DNA of 64,000 nucleotides, from positions 48,500,530 through 48,564,529 of the forward strand of contig OZ029914.1 of assembly GCA_964023275.1 (NCBI GenBank), in the 5' to 3' direction. The stretch is from Norana najaformis (Eukaryota > Annelida > Clitellata > Crassiclitellata > Hormogastridae). A program made the translations under genes and the position numbers. This document shows, in pieces, positions 14,001-22,447 of the stretch. The notes beneath the pieces were generated by a model. It did not search any database and was not told the DNA's origin. It saw only the letters and a program-made list of their open reading frames with translations. Numbering within the stretch: the stretch's first letter is position 1; every line of letters begins with the position of its first letter.

Positions 14001-17000
14001 TGGACAGCATGCCTAATAGAATAGATGGAAGAAGGTTTCCATTGTGCAAAAAGCACAGCCTTAAGACTCAGTGTTGAAGAGTCTACAAAGAGTCTCCATT
14101 CTTGTGGGTCATGAGTGATCTGTAAGGCATTCATGAGGTCGTCAATATTGGAACAGAATACCAGATTACCTTCCTTCATAAAGAAAGGTTCCAACTGCTG
14201 ATGGCGCTTTCTATATGAAGTAATTGTGACATCTTCTTCTAGAAGATTCCATTGTTGGAGTCTTGATCCTAGCAATTCTGCCTTGTTTTTGGATAAGTCC
14301 AAATCACGAACAAGGTCATTTAGTTCTTCCTGTGTTATTCTGTGTGGGGTTGATGATGCACCACAGTGAAAATCGGGATCACTGCACGCTGACGGACCAG
14401 GAGAAGAACATGTCGGCTCACCCTTGTCCTCATCAGATGAATCAAGGAAATTATATTCTGCTGGAGGTTCTGGAATAGGAAGTCCATCACCATGTGGAAC
14501 TGGTCTCAATGCTGACGGAATGTTTGGGTAGACTATTGTCGACTTCTTTTGCTTCGTTATTCCACCGGAAAGAGGAGGAACCAAGCAGAAGTAACAGTCA
14601 TCTACGTGGTTGCTTTGCTCTCTCCACACCATGGGAACTGCAAACGGCATTGATGGTCTTTTGCCATTCAACCACTGTGAAAGCTGTGTTGTACATGTAG
14701 CACAGCATATATGCGGGGCCCATGGCTTGTCTTGGTCACCAACCTTGCATTCGAAGTAAGCATGATATGCCTTCTTGACTTGATAAGTGATACTTTTCTT
14801 CTGGTTGGCAAATGTCACTTCCCCACAAATGTAACAAAAGTTGTCCACAGTATTTACGCACTTCCGAGGCATTACTGTTCTGTATTGTATCTAAATGGAT
14901 AAAGTAATAATAGTTTTATAAAACAGTAACTTAAACTGTCTCGCACAAAGTCTGTAATATTGTAAATGCTCAACCGTTCCGACTCGCTTTATATAGTACA
15001 CTGCTGACGTCATCTTACGTCAGCAGCCGACTGGCTGTAGTTTTACATTGCATCAGAAAATGACGTAATCAACTGTGCATGATGTGTCCATGATGGGATT
15101 ATGCAATGAGGTGGAATATTACATCATTCTAGACTTATTTAGGATATTGTCGCAGTCCTACTGCATAAATTTACATGGTGAAACATAAAAAAATGAACTA
15201 TATGAAATATTTTCAAAACGAGAGCCAATAAAAATTTGTATGGTTATATTCGTGTTCAGCACACCAAGATGCTACACAATAGGGCCTTTTCCAGTCAGTA
15301 ACGATTTCTATGTTGACCAGTGTAATCTGCCGCTAGCATCCCCTATGCCAATGCCAGTGTTTGTGTAATTGTTAGCCGATGAACAATTACTGAACATAAT
15401 TATTCTGTTACTAGGATCTGTTGCCGATGGCCCAGATCTTCGACTAGTTCAGCCAATGAATCTGGGTTATGATCTTGTAAAACAAGAAACAAGCGGTTGG
15501 TTTTACTTTTACATTTCTAGTCAGGAAAGACATCTTCAGCCTAACATGAATATCATTATCTGCTCAACAATCATCCAAACACGATGCCAGAAGGCCCGCA
15601 TAAGCTGATTACCTCTCTCTCTTTCTCTATCTCTAAGTCTCTCTGTCAATCTATCCCTCTCTTGCTTCTTTCTTTAGTCTCTCTGTCAATCTATCCCTCT
15701 CTTGCTTCTTTCTTTAGTCTCTCTGTCAATCTATCCCTCTCTTGCTTCTTTCTTTAGTCTCTCTGTCAATCTATCCCTCTATTGCTTCTTTCTTTCAGTC
15801 TCTCTTCCAATCTATCCATCTCTTGCTTCTTCATTTCTGTCTCTGTCTCTGTCTGTCTGTTTCTAGATGAAATAGATTGAGACGTGTGACAGGTCGTGTT
15901 TTATTTCCAAGACAAAGAACCGTGTTTAGTCCCTGAGGGTGCAACTGGCTGTCGGCGAAAACAACAAGATTTATCACTCTACACGGAAGTCGTGAGAAAT
16001 GGTAAAAGTTAGTGTTGGATTCGAAACTGGGTCGTTTGCAATTTAGCATAAGGTAATATCATTTGCAGCAGCTATCTACGGAGTTGCCCATCTGATTTTT
16101 TAACATCTTCACGCTGGGTGTTGTTTTCTTGTCATTTTTGCTCAAATTCAGAATCATCAGTCATCCGTAATCTGTTGCTTCCTTGATTTTTTGGTTCTTT
16201 GGCCTTATGCTGGCATTTCATCGAACGCTATTAGGGCTTCTTCTTGAAATAGTTAAATGTAGAATAATGACATATTGTCATGAGATGAATAGTAAATATC
16301 TCAGCTGATGTTTGATACTTCGTACATCCTGCCAACCCACCCGGGTTGCACGTTACCCATTCGTTGATCTGGAATTTCCTGCCGACAGGGTCAAAGAATT
16401 CGGAAGAGTCCCGCCAAACTGTTAGAGCTGCTGCGACCGAATATCATTCGCCAAAAAAGGTGCCATTTTCTACTTGGATTATTTCCCAATTTGTTTAATA
16501 GTTTTCGTAGATTGCCTACTGTAAACAGCAAAAACACACGTTAATGATCACTCCAACAGTCTTCCTATAACATTCGTTCTATTTCTGTAAATTTGTCAAG
16601 ACTTACTTGTTTAAATTAACTGGGCAGTCATGTTCACAGCGTTTTTGAAAGGTTCTTAAAATGCGCTTTATAAAAGATTAGATACATATGTACATACATA
16701 CACCTCACTGCAGGCCAAGATAGTGAAGTCTTAACCATTACTTCTCTTCATATAATAAGCCAACCAAAAATGACCCATTTTGCCCTAACGAATTTCCCGA
16801 CTTAGCTTTATGTTTTTTGATCAGGCTCATATATCTGCCTATTTGTACATATATACATGTTATATATATATTGTGCATAAATATATCCAAATGCACACAT
16901 CTACACAGTCATACATACCTACATACATACATAAGCCTATAAGCTTACAAACTCTGACCTCACACCTCACATAACCACGACAACCAGCTATAAGCATAGG

Positions 17001-18380
17001 TGACGGAATTGCTATCCAACAAATAAACACGTAATCAAAGCTGACTTAGCACTGGTATATCGAGTTGCATTTTAACGAAGTCACAGTTTAGGTCTCACGC
17101 TGTTTGTTTCCCATATTGTGAAAGTATAGCCTTTTTAGCTGTACATTTCCAGAAGTTGACTTTTAGATACTAAATCATACGCAGTTTGTGCAAGGTCAGT
17201 TTAATTATCTGATCAGCTGATTCATCAGAAACACTGTTGTGGGGAAAACTCAGTAAAAACGATAATGCCTAATGAGATAACAGGCATTCGGCCTGAAAGG
17301 GAAACTAACTTTTGAATAGCAATTACTGCTGATTGTATTATTTACTTATTTGCCACAAAGAAGCTTCGTGATGTTGCAATTAAACATCAAATAAACTGAT
17401 ATAGAAATACAAATAAATCTCGCACTAAGCTGAACATTAGTCGAAAATGAAAGTAAAAGCATCACACAGCAATTTTAGTCAATCACGTCAATAACATTTC
17501 CAATTCACACCCATATGCTCCTTGTTCTACTGTAAATGCAGACAGTTCTACATTCGCCCTTTCTCTTCCAGCTTTTCACTCAAGATTGAAAACCGAAATC
17601 TTCAAGCAATCCTGTTCTTCTGCTCATGCATTATCTCATCACCATTAGCACCAACGATTTCCACCGTAGCACCATGCTGTCTCCCGAACTTGGCCCTCAC
17701 CCCGTAAACTGATCAGGTCCCAAAACTGACGAAGCAACCTGGCTGTTTGGATTTGATTTGATATAGCGCTGGTGAATAAGTTGGTTTCCCTGAAGTGGTT
17801 TTTGTGCGGCGCTAAGAATTTCGGATATTTGCATTTACATTTAAAATAGACTTGGAGTTTAATCTTTTCAGCGTAAGAGTTTAAGTAACATAGTACCTAC
17901 TGGCACTAGACACTAGTGAAGCAGCTATAGATATGAATTGTTTGTTACCCTAATGAAAAGTAATCGTGTTCACCTACAATCAGACATTTATCTGACTGAC
18001 ATATTAAGGCATCATGTAAGCCATATCTGCCTAACTACACTGATTTTGCTATGATTCTTATCAATGTATGTCTTCGATCGTCTATGCTTTACGTAAAGGC
18101 TTGCTAAGTGAGCGAGCGAGTGAGTGAGTTAATGAATTAAGGAGTGAGTGAGCGAGGTTGAGAAGATGTAGCCTACACATCATTTCCAACGAAGTAAGAC
18201 TTGCCTTTTTAGACTGTCATTGGAGCTGATGGAACGCAGTACTTGGATGTGACTTCGATACGTGGTCCAACTTCAAAAGCACCGTTGAGGCCTCCTCCGA
18301 TGTTCAGTGTAGTGGAGACTTACGCAAGCATCGATCACACATACGATGATCCACCGCCTCTTCCTCCTAAACGACACTGA
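5009..18380 (+). CDS. IgSF receptor gene A: three Ig domains, TM, ITIM/ITSM tail
   Basis: Predicted single-pass cell-surface receptor assembled from 11 exons: 5009-5051, 5754-6143, 6462-6821, 7934-8200, 9268-9384, 11702-11749, 12119-12190, 12621-12683, 15415-15495, 16389-16459, 18213-18380. Their lengths sum to 1680 nt, giving 559 aa. Order: short N-terminus with a hydrophobic signal (aa 1-38), V-set Ig (to about 144), second Ig (to 264), third Ig (to 353), TM (354-392), tail (393-559). Tail tyrosine motifs are PVYAEV, LGYDLV (canonical ITIM, LxYxxV), TQYLDV (ITSM pattern TxYxxV) and ETYASI. A PPPLPPKRH C-terminus matches a class II SH3 ligand. All introns are phase 1 except the last (phase 0). 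The Ig and TM exons are well supported. The small tail exons at 11702, 12119 and 15415 are less certain. A 2.35-kb DNA transposon sits in the intron before exon 9. An inhibitory receptor role is inferred from motifs only. Confidence 0.75.
5754..6143 (+). CDS. Gene A exon 2: V-set Ig domain
   Basis: Flanked by acceptor GCACAG and donor CTAG|GTGAAA, both phase 1. It encodes a hydrophobic leader segment and then a V-set fold: NTVSVVGNR, B-strand Cys in KMEC, Trp in PIDWEF, and the DSVDLSHAGTYRC motif with the F-strand Cys, then a G strand ending LIVLG. Over about 104 residues it differs from gene B at about 20 positions by hand count. Confidence 0.9.
6462..6821 (+). CDS. Gene A exon 3: second Ig-like domain
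   Basis: Acceptor TTTGCAG, donor TAT|GTGAG, phase 1-1. It encodes VCNTN, EGDYIRMWCTV, YSGNCIPAMEW, a TSSLIIQLNSNDNGVTFTC F-strand region and a C-terminal Cys. Paralogues in B, C and D share the YSGNW/FRGNW-P-MEW signature. Here the usual Trp of YSGNW is replaced by Cys. Confidence 0.9.
7157..7380 (+). mobile_element. LINE ORF2 C-terminal fragment in gene A intron
   Basis: Encodes NKHCIRSLDTLTLAEPRTRT and GSRAFSVADSKL, matching the ORF2 end of the LINE on the minus strand at 10560-11580 (NKYCTRSVNTATL, SSRAFSVADPRLWNSLP). It is a short 5'-truncated, decayed copy between the second and third Ig exons. Confidence 0.65.
7934..8200 (+). CDS. Gene A exon 4: third Ig-like domain (I-set/C2 type)
   Basis: Phase 1-1 exon with acceptor AATCAG and donor ACAG|GTAAAA. 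It encodes VGDHLTCWANGNPTPDYEWMEIG, then SVLIIADYM, SFICTAYNNVAG and AFTVTG. This is the typical pattern of Cys, Trp, and Cys-x-Ala-x-Asn in an I-set domain. Gene B has the matching exon at 26521-26781. Genes C, D and E lack one. Confidence 0.9.
9268..9384 (+). CDS. Gene A exon 5: transmembrane segment
   Basis: Phase 1-1 exon (acceptor TTACAG, donor AAAG|GTAGGC). A short stalk (GESQNATGQY, with an N-glycosylation site) precedes the membrane helix IMIALIVVGSVCCLISLLYL, followed by an Arg/Lys-containing juxtamembrane segment. No charged residue lies inside the helix, so pairing with a charged adaptor is not indicated. Confidence 0.85.
9590..9870 (-). mobile_element. LINE 3' end, family with GATTAC-type tail
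   Basis: On the minus strand this encodes FHSKLKTFLFQR (ORF2 end), then the conserved 3' sequence containing TTTGATTGAGCGCCTGTGAATAA and CTGTAGAAATTTC, finishing in repeated ATTACG units. Related copies lie at 18870-19240, 30760-31020, 32110-32250, 53650-53865 and 55140-55440. Confidence 0.7.
10560..11580 (-). mobile_element. Decayed LINE fragment with reverse transcriptase motif
   Basis: On the minus strand the order is YADDTQLFLSF (the RT catalytic YxDD box, about 11517-11552), several frame breaks, NRLDYCNSLLIG, SLHWLPNEQRIQFKI, then SSRAFSVADPRLWNSLPGS (to 10740). A 3' end with GGCGCTATAGAAGTC and a TTAGA-type tail lies near 10560. This is a CR1/L2-like non-LTR element, frameshifted and inactive. 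Confidence 0.8.
11702..11749 (+). CDS. Gene A exon 6 (candidate small tail exon)
   Basis: A 48-nt frame between GGATAG and TTTG|GTAAGG, phase 1-1, encoding RAEPDILRAVQGNSF. It keeps the gene A frame. No paralogous exon was found in gene D, so support rests on splice sites and phase alone. Confidence 0.4.
12119..12190 (+). CDS. Gene A exon 7 (candidate tail exon, GC donor)
   Basis: A 72-nt phase 1-1 frame after acceptor CATGCAG, encoding an acidic and Pro-containing segment (ESLEDQPVGRLRAGQATQPP). Its donor would be the minor GC type (GAAG|GCAAGA). It is relatively GC-rich against its surroundings, as coding exons here are. Another frame is also open across it, so this reading is tentative. 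Confidence 0.4.
12621..12683 (+). CDS. Gene A exon 8: VYAEV tyrosine-motif tail exon
   Basis: Acceptor TTTCAG, donor CAGA|GTAAGT, phase 1-1. It encodes DYSLRQRHLFPVYAEVQREV. It is paralogous to gene D 50865-50921 (HEHFSVYAEVVKV) and to the orphan exon 22391-22447 (QEHFPVYAKVIIV), which confirms exon identity. In A the residue two before Tyr is Pro, so the site is ITIM-like rather than canonical. Confidence 0.75.
12970..15322 (-). mobile_element. CACTA/CMC-like DNA transposon, apparently complete
   Basis: A 2353-bp element bounded by inverted repeats: left CACTGGACAACA, right (reverse complement) CACTGGTCAACA. Inside these, a second matching inverted block reads TGTGCTGAACACGAATAT on both sides (left from 13039, right ending 15263), and a third reads attggctct-gtttt. 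It is flanked by TAA on both sides (12967-12969 and 15323-15325), a 3-bp target duplication. It carries one intact 563-aa ORF on the minus strand. CACTG termini and 3-bp duplications fit the CACTA/Chapaev3 group (CMC). Confidence 0.8.
13181..14872 (-). CDS. CMC-like DDE transposase, intact 563-aa ORF
   Basis: Single uninterrupted ORF filling most of the transposon at 12970-15322. N-terminal Cys pairs (FCYIC near 13-16, HICCATC near 54-60, CYFC near 93-96) suggest a zinc-binding DNA-recognition region. Candidate catalytic features match the CACTA-Mirage-Chapaev pattern: Asp264 in LFVDSS, Asp318 in LCGDLKVVAILVG followed by a C-x2-C (Cys337/Cys340), a KMHFLHSHL His block (494-499) and Glu513/Glu516 in SDEHGERFHQD. 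From memory, similar uncharacterised proteins are multi-copy in cnidarians and arthropods. The transposase call is inferred from the motifs plus the TIR and target duplication. The ORF is unbroken, so insertion is probably recent. It lies antisense inside a gene A intron. Confidence 0.75.
   Translation of the reverse strand: MPRKCVNTVDNFCYICGEVTFANQKKSITYQVKKAYHAYFECKVGDQDKPWAPHICCATCTTQLSQWLNGKRPSMPFAVPMVWREQSNHVDDCYFCLVPPLSGGITKQKKSTIVYPNIPSALRPVPHGDGLPIPEPPAEYNFLDSSDEDKGEPTCSSPGPSACSDPDFHCGASSTPHRITQEELNDLVRDLDLSKNKAELLGSRLQQWNLLEEDVTITSYRKRHQQLEPFFMKEGNLVFCSNIDDLMNALQITHDPQEWRLFVDSSTLSLKAVLFAQWKPSSIYSIRHAVHMKETYDNLKQLLHSIDYNRYKWHLCGDLKVVAILVGLQQGYTKYMCFLCEWDSRARELHYVRKEWTPRQNMAVGQKNIQHPALVEAHKILLPPLHIKLGLVKNFVKAMDRTSPAFRYLHEKFPRLSEAKIKEGVFVGPQIRELFKDDRFNNFLEGDAKQAWNAFRLVSTDFLGNVRAENYKELVEDMLKQYEKFRCNMSLKMHFLHSHLDFFPDNCGMVSDEHGERFHQDIATMEQRYQGKWSTTILADYCWTLRRDAPEQLYKRQAKKSKN
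15415..15495 (+). CDS. Gene A exon 9: candidate ITIM exon (LGYDLV)
   Basis: Phase 1-1 frame after acceptor TTACTAG, encoding SVADGPDLRLVQPMNLGYDLVKQETS. LGYDLV fits the ITIM consensus exactly (Leu at -2, Val at +3). The donor AGCG|GTTGGT is weak, and no paralogous exon was found elsewhere in the window. It begins 93 bp after the transposon's right end. Confidence 0.45.
15625..15840 (+). repeat. 40-bp tandem minisatellite (CT-rich)
   Basis: About four and a half copies of a 40-bp pyrimidine-rich unit (contains CTCTCTGTCAATCTATCC then CTTGCTTCTTTCTTTAGT), nearly identical between copies, bounded by plain CT-rich sequence. It lies in a gene A intron. Confidence 0.9.
16389..16459 (+). CDS. Gene A exon 10: penultimate tail exon
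   Basis: Acceptor GACAG, donor AAAG|GTGCCA; it enters in phase 1 and leaves in phase 0. It encodes SKNSEESRQTVRAAATEYHSPKK. It is homologous to gene D 52019-52086 (PKTSNGSYQTAAGVAAEIRQSK), which has the same unusual 1-to-0 phase pattern. Confidence 0.75.
17540..17860 (+). mobile_element. Decayed LINE 3' end in gene A intron
   Basis: Carries a decayed FHSRLKTEIF-type ORF2 end, the CACCGTAGC and AGCGCTGGTGAATAAG motifs and GGCGCTAAGAATTTCGG. This is the same family as the GATTAC-tailed LINE ends at 18870-19240. No intact frame. Confidence 0.55.
18213..18380 (+). CDS. Gene A last exon: ITSM, TYASI and SH3 motifs, stop
   Basis: Acceptor TTTTTAG, phase 0, ending in TGA. It encodes TVIGADGTQYLDV (ITSM-type TxYxxV), then RPPPMFSVVETYASIDHTYDD and the SH3 ligand PPPLPPKRH. 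Homologous to the gene D last exon 52618-52821, which extends further. A poly(A) signal lies 173 bp after the stop. Confidence 0.85.
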   Translation, partial: TVIGADGTQYLDVTSIRGPTSKAPLRPPPMFSVVETYASIDHTYDDPPPLPPKRH

Positions 18381-18552
18381 AACCCCTTTTAACCAAGAAC
18401 GTCTTCATTCTTAACAATTGATTAATGCAAGATTAAAAGGCTGACGTCTTCTGAATCCTAGGCTCAAAGGATAACATTAGTTCTGACTCACAAACAATGG
18501 ATTAGTTTTCAAGAAATGTACTTAATATAAATTAATTTTAATTAACTTAGCA

Positions 18553-18558
18553 AATAAA
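18553..18558 (+). terminator. AATAAA poly(A) signal of gene A
   Basis: AATAAA in AT-rich sequence shortly after the gene A stop codon. Confidence 0.5.
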
Positions 18559-18869
18559 GTGTATTTGATATTTATTCGACATGTTTCTACAGCAACAAAC
18601 TTCTATAAAGGGGAAAGATTGGTCCGCAGCAAATGACAATGTCCGTAAGCATTTAATCGGAGTATATATTACTGGAATTTACATAGATAAATGTCTCTCA
18701 AAAATGATTTGATTTATGAGTAATTTTGCTTAATGAGTAATTTTGCTTATCTTTGACACTTAAAAATGGCGATTCGGACCATACTACCATATTAAATATT
18801 ACTTAAATCTATAATTGTCTACATCAATTTATGCTGTACTTTGGTAATCGCTCCATAGCCATAGCTGTC

Positions 18870-19240
18870 CCACCACTCTGGAATAAACTACCCCCAGAAT
18901 TGTGACAGTTTTCTGAACCATCATACAAACTCATCGATGCTCCAGCACTTGCAATTTCTGCTTCGGCCTTTCACTCAAAACTCAAATCATTCCTCTTTCA
19001 CAGATCGTACCCTGACACCCCTTCTTCCTCTTATCTCTCTCTCCTCTCCAACCCCAAACACCACCCACCGTAGCTGCCACGCTGTCTCTCTGCCTGACTT
19101 TTGGATCTTGACCTGGAACCGAGTCCTTTTTGCCTATCGATTTTGTTTTGATTGAGCGCCTGTGAATATGCTGGCACCCGTGATGAGGCTTTCGTTGGGC
19201 GCTGTAGAAATCTCGGAATTACGATTACGATTACAATTAC
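18870..19240 (+). mobile_element. LINE 3' end with ATTACG tail
   Basis: Encodes the decayed VPPLWNKLP and FHSKLKSFLFHRSYPD ORF2 end, then the TTGATTGAGCGCCTGTGAATA and GGGCGCTGTAGAAATCTCGG 3' sequence, ending in repeated ATTACG/ATTACA units at 19215-19240. 5'-truncated. Confidence 0.75.
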
Positions 19241-19879
19241 TTTGTACTAAAATCGGCAAAATTCGTTATAACCTCTGATTTACGATGTGTTTGGTTTTTG
19301 GTCCAGAAACTGGATTTATTCATGATGTCCTCCTTCACTATTTAGTTAAAATTCATTTCTTTATGTTTAAGGATTTTCAACAAATAAGTTTTGTTGTATA
19401 GTATGCAGGCATTTATCAAGAAAATGTTGGTGTTTTTAGGTTTCTGTGACAGCTTGTCCGATGGCATTTCAATTTCCTACGTTAGAAGTTGCCAATATTA
19501 AAAGAACTAAAAATGGCGTTATTTTATATGGTATTTATGTAGCTCATTCTTTGGTAAATTTTATGTAATCTGAGCCAATAAGAGTCACTGTAGTGTTTAA
19601 CTTATAGAGTGTATTCGTACAAAATTTGATATCGCGTAACATGAAGGTCTTAATGTACAGGAAAAAGTATACGGTGGATAACTCAACACATTCCGTTTGA
19701 CCTATATTATTAAGAGTCATAACGCTGGTGATAGACAGAACGTCCGTATTAGTAATGAAGCATAATTATGTTGTTAAACCCAATTTAGCCAATTCAGCGG
19801 ACGTTTTTGGATAATAATTGAGATGCCGTCGTGACACAGTGAATCATTTATCCAACTCTACTCTTTATTCAAATATGCC

Positions 19880-19936
19880 TATTGTATGTATGTATGTATG
19901 TATGTATGTATGTATATATGTATGTATGTATGTATC
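19880..19936 (+). repeat. (TATG)n microsatellite
   Basis: Tandem TATG units of about 50 bp with one interruption. Confidence 0.9.
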
Positions 19937-20299
19937 TGAACAATTAATATAGCGCCTTTAGTTACCTCATAGAAGCGTTATGTCCGCTAACCTAAGTGGT
20001 GTTAAAGTTCATAAAGAACAATAAGTTCATCTATTAGCAACCAGATAACAGTAGAAAACTCAGAGTATATGACTTGTAGCATTTTGGTAGTTCTTTTATT
20101 TTTCTTAGACCATTGTTTGATATAAGAACTGCAATTTTCCTCTGCATTAGCCACATCTATCGAACTCACACTCGAGCAACCACAGGAGCGTAATACAGTA
20201 CCTGTGGAGTAACCAGAAGGTGGAGTTTTTATAACATTACACACCAGTTAGAAACAACATAATTAACCTGTTGATTACTCAACTATAGGAGCACATTAA

Positions 20300-20800
20300 A
20301 GAATGTATGGAAAAGTCACGGCATATTGCATGCAACGCAGATACGATTTCTAAAGCTCTTGTATGGCCAGTGGCACAGTATGGTTGTGAGAGCTGGATCA
20401 TAAAAAAGCTGAAGGGGTGAGAATCGATGCATTTGAAATGAAGTGTGTGCGGCAGATTCTTAGAGTACCGTAGACTGCTTAGAAGACAAATGAGTGGGTC
20501 TTGGAGACGGCAGAAGTAAAGAGGAGTCTGCTCGGGTTAATCAAAATGAGGAAGCTTTCATACTTCGGGCATGTGCTGCGAAATAATGGAGAAAAAATCA
20601 TCCAAAGTACAATTCGTGGATCCCGATCTCGGGGAAGACCTATGATGACATGGATCGACAACATCAAGTCGTAGACTGAATTATCGTTCGATCAGTGATT
20701 ACAGGAGACTAGGAACAGAAGCAGATGGCACAAAATTGTCCGTGGTGCAGCCAGTCCTCGGTTCGAGGACGGCGAAGACAAGGCAAGACAAAACAAGGAA
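20300..20800 (+). mobile_element. LINE reverse-transcriptase C-terminal relic
   Basis: Across frame breaks it encodes VAQYGCESWI, FEMKCVRQILRVPW, NEWVLETAEVKRSLLGLIKMRKLSYFGHVLR, a GSRSRGRP-like block and WIDNIKS. This is the C-terminal end typical of some animal non-LTR retrotransposons. It is inserted within the duplicated segment and absent from the gene D copy. Confidence 0.75.
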
Positions 20801-22390
20801 CATATTAAACAGAGTGTGCTTAGAAATACAAAAATACTACTAAACAGATTTAATCGTACTGCAACGTAAACTTTGTATTTCTTCGGCTCCCAATTAGATC
20901 TAATTGAGATTGCGATTGTAATTTTTTACTTGCAATCAGAAATGTCTACAGCATCTTTTCAATAGATACTACTTGTATATTCTGTCAGCGCTAGGTCAAA
21001 CGATGTTAAAGTTTATTAAAATAAAACCAACTTATTATAGGGCAATTAAAACAAAATTGGCGAGATAGACTAAACCGGTTCGGTTCGGAGTCAAATTAAA
21101 ACGTTCATGCATATCCGGGGGCAAACGACTACGATGCATGGGACTTAGACTCGCAACGACAAGGAAGATAATAAGAAAATTTGGGGGATAGTATTTTAAA
21201 ATCCTGCTTTCGGCTTTTAGTGATAGTGTCACAAAACTCTGAGATTTTACCTGAAATGCGGGATACTGACCTGCTGGCCGACAGGTAGGAGAGGCTGTCA
21301 TGCAAGGCAAACTAGAAGAGGGACGACTGTCTAGACCATCTTAGCTGAGTCGCTGGATTGGTCAGTCGGTGGGGGGGGGCAGAGGGTGCTGAAGAAGAAT
21401 TTGAGGGAGGTTTCGGTCGGACGGACTGGAGAATAGCGGCCGTGACTGAAGTGACGAGAAGAATGAGAAGCAGAAAAGTTTCAGCTTCTCCTAGAAGAAG
21501 CATAGCTTTGGTATGGTATGGTGACAGAATCATTGCCGACTTGTCTTCGATTGTGGTGGTTATATACGGATGGAGTATTAACCCAGTCACATTCTTTTGA
21601 GTGGTTATTCCGCGGGTGGAGAAGACGAAAGGTAGGACTGTGCTTGTGTTGTCGTGAGGGTTTATTTTGGTGTCTTTTCTAATGGGACTGCATGACAATT
21701 GTTGGTAATTATGTTGAAGGAAGAAAGAGTCTGTGTAAATAGCAAGCTGTTAGTAGATTTTGTAAATAGAACCAATGAAAATATAACTGGGTTTGGGTTT
21801 GAATTTTTTACAAATAAATTCGTGACATATAGGCCTGAAGAGAAAGTAATATTTTAAGTGCTACTTTCAGTATTGAGTTATAGGCCTGAACAGAAAGTGA
21901 TATGATATGATTCTAAAAATGCCGCTTTTAGGTTAGAGTGACAGGCCAGGACAGAATAGTGCACAAAGATCTGGGTATTTTGGATACTTATCCAGTTGAT
22001 TGTTTCCTCATGACACAAATGAAAAATGCTTAGGTCATTACTGAAAACATTGCTTACAAGGACAAATTCAAATCGACTGATTTTGTTCAAATTTCTCATA
22101 CTGACTTTTTCAATCTGCCTTATGTCTTTGATGTCTTTTGATTATCAGTCTTTAGTCAAACAGTTCCTGGTTCAACGTGCTAATCCTCGTTAAACCGTCT
22201 CTCCAATTCACAGGACTAATCTTTGAAACTGACGGTGGATTGATGTGGCATAGTTCGAGTGAAAAAGTCCTCTTAACTTTCTAATTTTCAGAATTTAGTT
22301 GGCTTGTAATCAAGAAGTTGTATGATTCCTGCATTTTCCCGCTAACTGTCTTCGTCTAACGTAAATTTTAAGTTGTATTGCATATTTCAG

Positions 22391-22447
22391 CTCTCCAACT
22401 TCAACAAGAACATTTTCCTGTTTATGCAAAAGTTATAATAGTGAATA
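22391..22447 (+). pseudogene. Orphan VYAKV tail exon (relic or unplaced exon)
   Basis: Intact 57-nt exon with acceptor ATTTCAG and donor AATA|GTAAGT, phase 1-1, encoding LQLQQEHFPVYAKVIIVN. Same length as and clearly paralogous to gene D 50865-50921. It lies between the gene A stop and the gene B start with no Ig or TM exons beside it, so it is most likely left over from a deleted receptor gene. Use by read-through from gene A cannot be excluded. Confidence 0.65.

Noticed and set aside
13523..14902. Plus-strand frames opposite the transposase
   Set aside because: Shadows of the 563-aa minus-strand ORF.
13039..15263. Inner inverted repeat taken as the transposon boundary
   Set aside because: TGTGCTGAACACGAATAT matches on both sides, but no target duplication flanks it. 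The outer CACTGG ends with flanking TAA give a consistent boundary.
21035..21698. Several 70-130-codon frames in a GC-richer patch
   Set aside because: No domain features, no paralogous exon, and they lie in sequence inserted into the duplicated segment; treated as chance frames.
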